Positions 49,549 to 61,500 of a DNA stretch of 64,000 nucleotides are shown piece by piece. This stretch comes from Smittia aterrima (Eukaryota; Arthropoda; Insecta; Diptera; Chironomidae). The position numbers and the translations under genes are program-made. The notes under the pieces were generated by a model. It worked only from the letters and a program-made list of their open reading frames with translations, searched no databases and was not told the DNA's origin. The number at the start of each line of letters is the position of its first letter. The stretch's first letter is position 1. The stretch spans positions 8,866,001 through 8,930,000 of the forward strand of contig CP093831.1 of assembly GCA_033063855.1 (NCBI GenBank). Reading direction: 5' to 3'.

Positions 49549-50004
49549 TTAGGATTGCGCTGGTTGTTCCATTGCTTTCTTCACTGAATCGTTCACTTTC
49601 TTAATTAGCTGACCAGCGTTGCAAGGAAGCATTTCGATGAAACGAATAGTTCCTTTTACTGCTTTGTTGTAATAGTGAGTTGTCACGAATCCTATCTCAG
49701 ATGATTTGGGAAGTTCCGGAAGCTAAAATGAAATTAGAATGTTAAATATTTTTCTGTTGACGAGTCGGCACTCGATTGAAGCTTCAACAAAGTGAAATGC
49801 ATTCAGACTTACTTCAGGTGTTGGAACATAAGTCTGGAAATGAGATTTTCCTGTCTTAACATATTCGTTTCCGTTCACAGCTTTGCACGTTTGTTCCTTA
49901 AACTTAATAGCTGTTTCTGCATTTCCCCACGCTCCATTGTCAATAGTATATTTCGTAGCGTAGACGCAAATACCAGAACGAACTGCGATGCTGATCAAAC
50001 CCAT
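49549..50004 (-). CDS. MICOS subunit MIC13/QIL1-like protein
   Basis: Exons 49813-50004 and 49549-49722 join in frame to 121 residues. A membrane-like segment near the N-terminus (residues 2-18, followed by YTIDNGAWG) resembles the YxxxxGVWG-type region of QIL1. The C-terminal half has LPELPKSSE and a helix with FIEMLPCNAGQLIKKV, which match the general layout of MIC13 proteins of about 120 residues. MIC13 bridges MICOS subcomplexes at mitochondrial crista junctions. The assignment is from pattern and length, not from strong sequence blocks. The gene is divergent from NAE1 over about 200 bases. Confidence 0.65.
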
Positions 50005-50207
50005 TGTGAAGCAAACAAAATCGGTAGAATCTTTTTTTCTTCTGATGTAATCTGATTAAACCCCGGGTTTTCAAATTGTCGAGGGGAACTTCAAGAGAAA
50101 TAAAATTCCCGGGAAAACAAAACAAATTTAAAAATCGGAAAAAGTGAAACAGTCTGATTTATTAAATAAATACGTCAAAATTATTTATTTAAAGCTTCAT
50201 CAACGAT

Positions 50208-51886
50208 ATGTCGTCTTCAGTTCCATCGCCTGAAACTGATAAGAGTCGAAAGTACGATCGGCAAATTAGGTAAAAATGAAATTTGCAAAAATAATTCGCA
50301 AAAATTTCACGAATTGTGCAATTCTTTTGTTTTAGATTGTGGGGCGATCACGGGCAGAGTTTGCTTGAGAATAGTCAGATCTGTCTGGTTAATGCAACTG
50401 CTCTAGGAACGGAGATCTTGAAGGGTTTGGTATTGCCCGGAATCGGAAGTTTCACAATCATCGGTGAGATTCGATTTGCTCTATTAATTGAACTGTTCCT
50501 AACGCAAATCCATTTTAAGATCAAAACTTGGTGACTGACGAGGATGTTGGATGTAATTTCTTTCTTGAACCGGCATCGGTAGGCCAATCAAGAGCAAAGC
50601 ACTGCACTCAGTTCCTCCAGGAGTTAAATCCTGATGTAAATGGCGAATTCATCGATGAGAATGTCGAGACGATAATTTCCAATAATCCTGAATTTTTCAA
50701 GAACTTCTCAGTTGTCGTCTCCTGTGGCTTAAGTGAGAAATCGCTGATTAAACTATCGAATCTTCTTTGGGAATTAGAAATTCCTCTCATGGCGTGCAAA
50801 TCAGTTGGATTTCTTGGATCAGCACGCATTCAAGTAAAAGAATATTGCGTCGTTGAAACTCATCCTGACAACAAACAACAAGATCTGCGATTAGATCATC
50901 CTTTTGATACTTTGAAAGATCATGTCCATAGCATTGAGCTTGGAACAAAAGTTCCATGGCTGATCATTCTATATAAACATGTCGAGGCTTATAAAGCATT
51001 ACACGACGGTAAACTTCCAGGGAACTACAAAGAAAAGTCTGAACTTCGCGACTTGATTCGCTCAAGCATGACAGCGGATGAAGAAAACTTCGAAGAAGCA
51101 ATCAAGTCTGTTAACAGCAGTTTTGGCGGTGGCAAAGTCAACTCAACAGTGCAAGCAATAATCGATGATGACTGTTGTACCAGTCTTAACAAGAACAGCT
51201 CTCCTTTCTGGATTATGGCTCGTGCACTCAGAGACTTTGTTGAGAAGGAGGGGCTGCTGCCTTTGTCGGGAACACTTCCTGATATGACTGCTGAAACCTC
51301 TCTCTACATTAATCTTCAGAATATTTACAGAGCTAAAGCTTTGCTTGATGCTGACTCAATCTTCCGACGAGTTCAGGAGTTGCTTAAAGAACTTAACAAA
51401 TCAAGTGACTTCATTACAGAGAAGGAAGTTCGTTTATTTTGTCGAGAAGCCGCTTATCTCGCTGTCACTCGAGGAAGTAAAATTTCTGATGAATACGAAA
51501 CAGGTTCGAGAATCACGACTATCTCTGATGAACTGGAAAATCCAGATTCTTTAATGGGCCATTATATCGTCCTTCGAGCAATGGAGAGATTCCAAACTGA
51601 ACATGGATACACTCCTGGGGAAGTAAAGCTTGAAACCGATACAGCAAGAATTAAAAGTCAAGCCAGTAAATTGCTCAATGATTGGGGAATAAGCTCACAA
51701 CTCAACGACGACTTATTCCATGAGATCTGTCGCTACGGTGGCGCTGAGATTCATTCAATCTCCGCTTTTCTCGGCGGCTGCTGTGCTCACGAAATCATCA
51801 AACTCGTCACTCGTCAATACAAACCATTCGATAACACAATCATCTACGATGGCATCAAGTCACAAGTTGTTACTTACAAGTTTTAA
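50208..51886 (+). CDS. NAE1: NEDD8-activating enzyme E1 regulatory subunit (APP-BP1)
   Basis: Exons 50208-50269, 50336-50463 and 50520-51886 join in frame to 518 residues. The ThiF-like start YDRQIRLWGDHGQ crosses the first splice; NATALGTEILKGLVLPGIG and FTIIDQN follow. The C-terminus has GGAEIHSISAFLGGCCAHEIIKL and ends NTIIYDGIKSQVVTYKF. NAE1 pairs with UBA3 to activate NEDD8 for cullins; the catalytic cysteine lies in UBA3, so its absence here is normal. NAE1 meets perlecan tail to tail. Confidence 0.97.
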
Positions 51887-52584
51887 TTTTTCTTTTTATT
51901 TCTTTTGTTATCACCGATGATTCCTAGCGAAAAATAAAATGCGTTTCTATACTTAAAACAGAACTGAGCTTTTAATAATAACATTATCTTTTTATTGTCA
52001 AATTTTTTTCATCGCTTTTCAAGTTATACAAATTGTTTTGGATTGGCTTTAAAAAATATTGGAAACGGAGAGATTCTGTACAAAGAAATGCAACATCAAA
52101 CAAAGTGTTGTGGGGTTAATTGAGCTTTTCACAGAGCTCCCAAAAGATCTTCAAAGAATGTTCACTCTCATTCTTTCTTTTTTTGGTAGTTGATATGACT
52201 GTGATAATAGACGTTCATTGCGTAGTTAGAACACAAAACATTGTCGTAGCACCTCGACGAACGAAATCAAATGGCACTTTCACAAGAACAACTCAGGACA
52301 TATTTAAAGAGAAGAGAATACTCGTTTGTGGACATAGCCACAAAGGAAAATGCATGAAGAACTGAACTGGGTAAGATACTTAAGGCAGTGAAAGTAAAGA
52401 TTCATTTCTCTTCAAAAAAAAAAAAGTTTATAAAAATCTTATGAACTAATTTAATGAGAATTTGGCACAAATTGACAAAAAACTTTTTCAAACAGCTTTC
52501 TGATTCTTCTTCAATCAACGACGGTAATTAGTATTTTGAATACATTTTCTTATTGTTTGAGTGCAGGTCGTCGAGGGAAAGCAT
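51887..52584. other. NAE1 3' UTR and perlecan 3' UTR
   Basis: NAE1 has an AATAAA near 51933. A minus-strand AATAAA at 51991-51996 could end the perlecan transcript, giving a 3' UTR of about 600 bases. No coding frame is seen. Confidence 0.5.
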
Positions 52585-55500
52585 TTAAACGACTGGGGGC
52601 TCTGTTCCTAAGATTGCATCTTCGTCATCGTCCTCGTCGTCGCTGTGAATGAGATTTAATGTCAAACTGATTAATTTGCACTTGATGTGTTCGCATGGAC
52701 ACGCGTTAGTTTCGTTAGCTCCTTCGCCGGCTGTTATTTACACATTTAATTAAACTTTAGTTTCGTATTTACAAACGGTATTGCTTCACAAATATAATTC
52801 GCTTAACGATTGATAGTGAGATGAGAACAGAAGAAAACTTTGTTGAGCAAGATCGAGTTAGTTATTCAGTTAGTTTGGAAGGATATTCGATGTCTTCATC
52901 TTCTTCTTTGTGCAACAAACATAAAATCACGTTCATGATTAACGAAAACAACCCACCGCAGTCACTCATCAGTGATATCACATCATGTTTCATAAAAACA
53001 AGTGATTAATTGAGAAGTAAATGAAAAGAATTGTTGCTATCAACGATGAGTTTATCACTTGATTATAATTTCGACTAAGTTTACTACAAGCTTTGTTGTA
53101 AGATGGACGAGGATAAAGGATGTGGACTGGAGGAGGCTCCTCGATCTCGTCGAAATGTGACGGATCGTAATGTAATACGAAATCTTCAAAGTCATCGTCG
53201 TACATAAGCGAAGATGGAATCCACCACGCTCGACTTTGATGAGATTTTAGTAATTTTAAGTTTAAAATTCCGAGGGAGCGGCATGAATGGAAGAGAAAGA
53301 TTTTAAATGGCGGAACTATGAAGATTAGTTGGCAATGATTGAATGATTTTAGAAGCTCTTCGATTTATATTCGAAGCTTTCACGAGCTTTCAAAATAAAT
53401 CAATCATTATTAAAATAATGAAACTGTTCAGGAACTTACGGTGAACAAGTATCGACGTTGACAGCGCTAACAGTGCTTTGTCCCAATTCGATTGACTTAT
53501 CGGTTCCCAGCAATTCAACGCCGTGAATGCATCCAATGAAACCTTGTCTGTAGCGTTCTCCAGTGAATCTGATTAGGTCAGGCGCTCCACCTTAAAAAAG
53601 AAGAAATTCAATTTGTGAACTCAGAAAATTTAATTAGAAGTTTTAATTCAACTAACCGAAGAAGATGTGACCGGGAAGAACGATTTCCTTCTTCTTGGCA
53701 TCCTTTGCTTCTCCGTAGTGCGTCAAGCCATCGAGTTCAAGGCTGTATCTGTCACCAGTTCTCTTAATGACAACCAAGTGACGTTGATCAGTGTCAACTT
53801 GAATCGTTTCATGTTTGATTCTATCTTCAACTCCATCTTGTCGGAATGCAAACTCAAGGAATCCATTGTTGACGCTTAAAGCTAAGAAATCTTCGCCATT
53901 GAAGGGTTTGCCCTTGTTCTGACCGTACCAGAAGATAAGACCGTTAGATTGTTTAGTTGAGAAGAGAACGGAGAATTCTGTTGAAAGTTGTTCGACGCTG
54001 TTGCTGATCGTGCTACGATTCAACTCGAGATAACCGTTGCCTTTGAACTTGGCATCTGTTCCGAGGGTGACTTGATATTGGCAGTGATTTCCAGTGAATC
54101 CGAGTGTGCAGTCACAAGAATATTTGTTTCCAGCTTTCTTGATACAAAGTCCACTATTCTCGCAAGGTTCGTGTGCAAGGCAAACGTCGCTGATTACGTC
54201 GCAATGTCTTCCGGTGTAGCCTGGACGGCAAACCGGTTGTGGGCTGTTGCTAGTGGTTTCGAAGTCGCCAGACTAGAAGAAAATATTTAATTAAAATAAA
54301 ATCTTTTGTTAATCATTTAGAATCTCACTGATTCATCATCGCCTCCGGCCATTTGATGTCCACAATTTTGAACGTTTGCTGAGTCTTGAATGTCAGCAAT
54401 CATGTTAACTCCCTTTCCGGAAATTTCCAACTGAAACGAGATTATTTCGAACCAAATTTTTATTTGCAAATTAATTTGATCTCACCCCAGCGACGCATCC
54501 ATGGAATCCTTTAGTGACTCCAACTCCTCGGTTCATTACGATTCTCTTGTCATATCCACCAACGTAAAGATTTGTCTTCAAATACAAAGTTTGTGCTCGA
54601 CCTCCAGACTTGACTTCATTGATTTGAGGCTCGTTATCGACTTGAAGGTAACCCAATCCAGCTCTTGATCTTCCGACTGAGATGTCCATCCATTCATCGA
54701 CCTTCACTGGACTCTGAGAGCGGATGATGACTGGCAAAACCTTTCCTCCGACAACATAGCGGAACTCAATGTGTTTGTCCTTGACAACAACTGCAATGAA
54801 ATCACCAAAAGCTCTGTCAGACTCGGCAGCGTAAAGGATAACTCCGTCGTTGTCATTCTCAGGGCGAATCTTGAGTTTGATATTCTTCTTTCCAGTGAGT
54901 TTATCGTAGGCGGCGTAGCTTCCATCTCTGAACGCAAGGATTCCGTCATTGTAATGTTCCATGTATTGACAACGATCTCCTGATCGATTCAATGGGCAAT
55001 AGCAATCAATTCCAAAGTCAGTTTCACCGCAACGTCCAACTCCGCAAACGCCGAGCGAACATTGGAATCCTTCGACTTGACAATTCTTTCCTGTGTAGCC
55101 ATCTTGACAGACGCAAGTGTAACCATGTTCGGTTTGAGTCTCCAAACAAACTCCCTCGTTTTGACAAGGTTCGTCAGCACATGGCTCGCATGAAGTTGTT
55201 CCTTCAACGTAAATTGCTTCTTGATTCAATTGAATGTCACGTTCGTTAACAACCAATCTACTGATGCATCCAACAAATCCTTCTTTAGCTTCAGTTGCTC
55301 CTGGAGCGATATTCTCGAACTTCTGGACTCCACCAATGAAAAGTTCTTCTTCCAAGTTGAGTCCTTGGAACTTCTGGTTTTGTGGGAAGACAACAGGATG
55401 TTGATCGTCAACGATCATCCATCCATTTGTTCTGACGCGATTCACTTTAATCGTGTGCCATTCTCCGAGAGTCAAAGGTTTCTCAGCAGCGAGGATTCCT

Positions 55501-58500
55501 TGTTGGTCACCGAACGAGTATCTGAACTGTGGAACTCCGCTTGAGAGCGAGAGTGCGATGTAGTCACCTCCGATACGTTTCTGTCCGTTGTACAAAATCA
55601 AACCGTTCGGTCTCTCTGGACGGAAAGTGATTTCGAAATTGAACTTCGAGTAAGCCTGATCGATTTTGGGGAATTTCATGAAACTTCTTGGTGATTGAGG
55701 GAAGAAGGGAATAGCTCCAGTCACGACGAGAGTTGTTGGGATTTCAACGACTTGTCCGTTGTGTCTTGCTGTGCAAATGTAACTTCCAGAGTCTCCAGCT
55801 TGAACGTTAATAAGTTTCAAAAGCTCAGAAGAAGTATCGAGTTCTGGTGGGAATGTTCCGTGTTGTCTAGACCATGAATAAGTTGCTGTTCTTCCTTGTG
55901 AGTTGCAACGAAGAACGACAGTTGCTCCAACTTCAGCGTGCTCAACTCTTGGTGTGACATGTTGTGCTGGTTTGTCTTCAACATTCAATTCGTATTCGCT
56001 CATGTAGACTTGTCCTTCGTCAGTGTAGCAGACGCAGCTGTACTTTCCGCTATCGTACTTTTGAGCGTTGTTGATTGTTAAACGGTTTCCGTATTGCTGT
56101 GAATAAAAAAGTTTAAATCTTTGGAGCTTTGAGAAAACTTTCTCAATTTTCTTACCTCAAAGTTGAAAGGCAATGACTGACCGTCAACCTTCTGCCAAGT
56201 TACTTTCACATGTGGTCCAACTGATGATGTACATTCAACTTCAACATTATCGCCTGGCTTAACGAATGATCTCGATGGCTCAAGTTTGAGGAATGGAATT
56301 GGCGCTAAAGTTTTCAAAGTATCGATTACGTTGCAAAAATAAATTGAGATTAGTTTAAGGCAGTCACTAAATAAAAGCTTAATTTAGTTAATCAACACAT
56401 AAATTGAACTCTCTGAGAGATGTTGGTGATATCAGAGAACAGATAACATCAACTAGTTCAATATTAAACACAAATTTTCTGTTTTTCTATGAACTTGACA
56501 GTTCTCTTAAACAACAATTCTTCATTTTCTGTTCCTTCACCGGCTTAAGTTAAGTTATTTACATGTTTTATGTGTTTGATGGACGTTTGATTGCGTGAAA
56601 TCATGAATTTTGCTGTTAAACATTTGTTGGAAGCTTTTTAATTTTTTGATTTTTCATGGCTCAAGGAAAAAAATGCTTTTGCTCAAAAATGCAATTATTT
56701 AGAGTAAAGAGAGTTTGATTGAACTTGCAGTAAAGCCATCACCAAAAGGGAAGACAAAAAGAAATAGAAAGAAGCTGAGGATTAACAACATAAAAGAACA
56801 AACATTTACACACAAAAAGCGGAGAACTTTAAATAAACTAGAACAGAGATAGAGAGAGAATGGTAAGCGTTCAATAAATAAATTTTCTTTCTTTTTCTTT
56901 TGGAATTTTGAGTGAATTTTATGAAAGTTTCGAGAATCAAAATTTATTTCATTGAACTGATTACTGAAGGATTTAACTTTCCTCTAGCGAACACATTGGA
57001 GCAGCACATTTGAAGCAAACATTTACTAACGATTACGATTCATCGATGTCAAGAAGCGGAGTCGAGCTGATCGATCCATCCGTTCCTTGATCGAGATTGA
57101 CACTAAAGCTCTGACTAAGTCTTGCAAATAGTTTTGGTAGAAAGCTACGAAATATCTTAAGCCAATTTGATTCTTTCTTTCTTATGCTTCCAATCAACCA
57201 AAGAACTTTGATTTTTGATAAATACCAATTCATGTTGAATCTGACAATCGCTTTTTGAAAAACAAACTTTGAAAATATTTGCATGACGATTTTTTGTTTT
57301 GCTTTCGCTTCATCGAATTCGGATAACTTTTTGTACACTAAAAACATAAAACTTTTTTAAATCTGATTTTTGAACGATTTCTCAATAAAATAACAATGAA
57401 AATATTTTTTTTTCTATCGTCCTTCTACACTGAGTTATCTGATAAACTATGTTGTTTAAATATATTATAAAAATGAAAAGCTGTAAAAAACAAACCAATA
57501 AATCTCGCTGGCGGACTCGGCACGACGTCGACATCATTGCCCAAGGTATGAAGTTTCCGTTTCAAATGGATACAGTCATTACTCGAATTCCATTTGTTCA
57601 TGCAATTTTTAAGTCCGTTGCACATTGTCGTCGATCGCACACAATTCCGAGCGTTTCGACAACGAACGTAAACCGGCGTGCACACGTAATAGAGAATGTC
57701 GCGGTAACCTTTAGATATTTGTGTTTTAAACATGTCAAAGAAAGTCATTATCATTCCGGCGAAATCAAATTTTCATGTTTCATACGAAAAAAAGAGAGAA
57801 AATTATTTTAAAGAAAGAGAGAAAATATTTTTTTTGGTGTTGAAATGTTTAATTTTTTAAATTTGTGATTTGTCAAGAACAGATTTGTGTAATCAGCGTG
57901 GGTGATTAAACATCGTGTAGATTCGTGTGTTTGTGCATTGAAAATCGGTGCAACATTAAAATCGTGTCAGGTCTTGTTTGCGAGACTTATCGTCTATCAC
58001 AAATTAAATGAAATGAGAGAGAGAGAGAAATCTTCCCACCTGACACGTTTTTTCAAAAAGATTGTGATTTATATTTCAAGATACTTGTGATATAGTTCTG
58101 CTTTCTTTGTACAGTCATTACTGATTCACTCACTCATGCATAAAAACTCATAAACGTTAGGGTGACTAGATTAATTTCTAGGAAATTTCACGATTTAAAA
58201 AATTCTACTTATTAAAAAAACTTTAAACTTCACCATCACCTAGTCACCCTATCTACGATTGATTAATGAAAAAAATATCACAACACCGGTAACTTTAATG
58301 ATAAAATAAACTCAAAATCCAAAATAAAAGAAATTAGTGTCGATTGAAGTTTGCGCAACCAAAAAAGCTGCGCAAGTTGGAGAAAGGGATGAAACAAAGT
58401 TTAAGAGTCAGTGCGTTGGTGGGTTGTGGGATTAATGTCTATAAATGTTTGTCTTTGTTGTTATTAAAAATCATTGGAATATTTATTAATCGAACTGAAA

Positions 58501-61500
58501 AATGTGTAATTTTTATATTTTACAAAAAAAACTTAGTGCATGCAAATTAAAACTAATTAAAAATTATAAAATTGGTAAAAAGGCAAAAGAAAGCAATTAA
58601 TCCAAATTAAAAAATTTTTGTTGATGATTTGATTAAGTTTAATAAGAGGGGAAGTAAGGGGAAGAGAGAGATAAAACGAAAAAAAAGTGAAATCGACGTT
58701 TTGTGAGCTCAAAATAATTTTTCGGTGCAATTTGAAATATTTTTGATGTTTACTGACATTTTTACATAAAAATGAAAAATCACAAACAACAAAATGTGCT
58801 CGAGTGAAGTTAAATGAGATAAGTTTGTGATTAGCAAAAATAAAGTTGAAACTTCCTTTAAACTTTTGTTTTGGGTTAATTTTCTGTGAAAGTTTTAAAT
58901 TTCGATTAATGATTTGATGCATCGTTGATGGATGCGGCTTCAAAGATATTTACAACAATATTTTGGTTTCAGAAAAAGATTTCAACGTCAAAATTCAATC
59001 TTAGGCAGTGAATTTGTTATTTTTGATTTGTTGAAAATGTCGCGTTAATCCTAAACTCGTTTTCGTGGCAGTTTAGTGTTGTTAATCGTTAAATTCAGAG
59101 TATTTTTTTTTCGAAAATCGTTGGAAATCTAACTGATTTGTGTAATTAAATCATAAGCTTTGTTTAATCTCTATTATTATTATTCGTTCTTCGTCGCCTT
59201 GCTTGATTATTTCTGCGATTTTGACGACGGCGACGATACTCACGCTTAATTGCTAAGTCCACGTAGTTCTGAGTCACACGTCCGTCTTCCAAGAAGATCT
59301 TGCAGATGTAGCGACCCTTGTCCTCGAATCTGGTGTTGTAGAGAATCAAGGTGTTCTCACGAGTTTCCGCAAGTGGTGGAAGACCATCATACTCGCGGTC
59401 CCATTCAAACTGCGAAAGAGAAAACGTTTCAAATTTGTTAAAATAAAATTGAGAAACATTAATTTAAAATATCAGAATTAAGATTTTACTCTTGTTCGTC
59501 CACGTGGATTGTCATCTGAGCAAGTCAGTGAGACAGTGTCTCCTTCGTAAGCTTCCTTTGATTTTCCGAACATTGGCGACTCATCAATTGGTGTGTTGAC
59601 TGAAAGGAAATTAAATAAATGCAACGTTCGTAGTTATTGATCTCTCTTCGTACTGTTAACGATGACTTCAGCGACCTTAGTTGTGTTTCCGAAGTGATTT
59701 GAAGCTGTGCAGACATAGCGACCTTCATCAGCTGGTGCAATGCGATTGAATCTCAAATAGTTTCCGCTGACATCGATTGATCTAATTGAATAATTCGTGA
59801 AATTAAATAAAATCTTCTAAAGAAAATGAAAATCTTACTCAGGAAGTCGTTGACCATTTTCGCCATGCCAGTGAACTCTCAAAGGACCTTCGCCTGTTGC
59901 GTTACAGTAAATGATGACATCTTCACCAGATTTTACGACAATCGGCATTGGAGGACTGAATGTAATCTTCGGTGGTCCAGCAACAACAATAAGTTTAGCA
60001 AGAAGAAGAGTAATTGGTCGTCTAGTGACATGATCATAAGCTAAGCACTCGTATTGACCTGAAGCATCAGCACGAACATTCTCAATCACCAACTGTCCGC
60101 CATAGATGCGAGCTCCGTATGGAAGTTCTCTTCCATCAGCGCGACGCCATTCAGTTCTCATTGAGTTGTCTTCAGCATTGCAGTTGAATTCAGCTCGTTC
60201 TCCAATATGAACAGTGAATGCTTGCGATTGATCATCTGGTCGTGGTGTGTTGATTGTGTGACCATCTGGGTCGGGATGTGGATACCGATTACGATGGTCA
60301 GGTTCTGGACGACGATGGTCAGGTTCTGGACGACGATGGTCAGGTTCTGGACGACGATGGTCAGGTTCTGGACGACGATTGTCGTGATGGCGATTATCAG
60401 GTCGAATAGGATAGCGACCATTATCTTCATCAATCTCGTTTGTATCGTCATCATTATCAGCAGGTCCAACGTCTCCTCTCTTCTCTTTAACGTTGACTTG
60501 AATGTATCTCAAATCTTGTCCAGCTTCGTTTTCAGCAGTGCAAGTGTATAATCCTCCTTGGGATCTTTGAATGCCTCGGTGGAAGATTGAAGCTTCGCCA
60601 TGAGCCACAGCAGTTCTTCCTGATTCGAAGGCACGAGAAGGTGCTTGTCTAACATTTGAACCTTCAGGGACAGTGATGGAAACTGATGGCTGAGGAACAC
60701 CGACAGCAGTGCAAGTGAATCTCAACTCGTCACCTTCTGTGATTTCAAGAACTTGAACATCGGGTAAAAGACTGATTGTTGGAGCTTGCAAAACTTCGAT
60801 TGTAGTTGAGATAGTTGTCGTGCCAGCAATGTTGGTTGCCTTACACTCGTAGCTTCCGGTATCTTCAATTGTAGCTTCACGGAGTGTGATTGTTCCAGGA
60901 GAGTCGACTGTGAATCTTGATGAGAGTGGACGTCCATCACGACGTGTCCAGACGAATTGTGGGTATGGACTTCCAGTTCCGTAGCAAGTCAATCTCGTTG
61001 ATTCACCAACCTTGAGTTTCTGTGATTCCTTGGGGAAGAGTTCAACAGTTGGTGGTTCACGGCCTAGCAAAGGAAAAGATTGATTTAGGTTTATTTCTTC
61101 AAAACATTTTTTAAAAGTAAATTTTCAATAAAATTTTACCCTTCGACTTATCGGAAGCTTGTAATTCCAATAAATATTTTGTTAGTTAGATTTTATAAAA
61201 AGAAGTTTCATCAACACTTACGTTCAACATCGAGGCTTGTGGCGGCTTGATCGCTTCCAGCATTGTTAGTTGCTGAGCAGATGTAAACTCCTGAGTTCTC
61301 GGGACGAGCGCTCACGATTCTCAAAACATTTCCGGTTTGTCTTGCGTTGGAGGCCAAATGAGCTCCATTCTGAAAAATAAATAATTTAAAAACACCTTTT
61401 TAACAAAAAAGAGAGAGAATCTTACAATTGTCCATGTGACAGATGGATAAGGAGTTCCAGTAACCTCGCAAGTCAATTCAAAGTCGGCTCCTTGTGTAAG

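Noticed and set aside
57033..57347. Minus-strand frame in the perlecan intron as another cassette exon
   Set aside because: The possible acceptors give stops or an unconvincing frame, and no phase-compatible donor was found.
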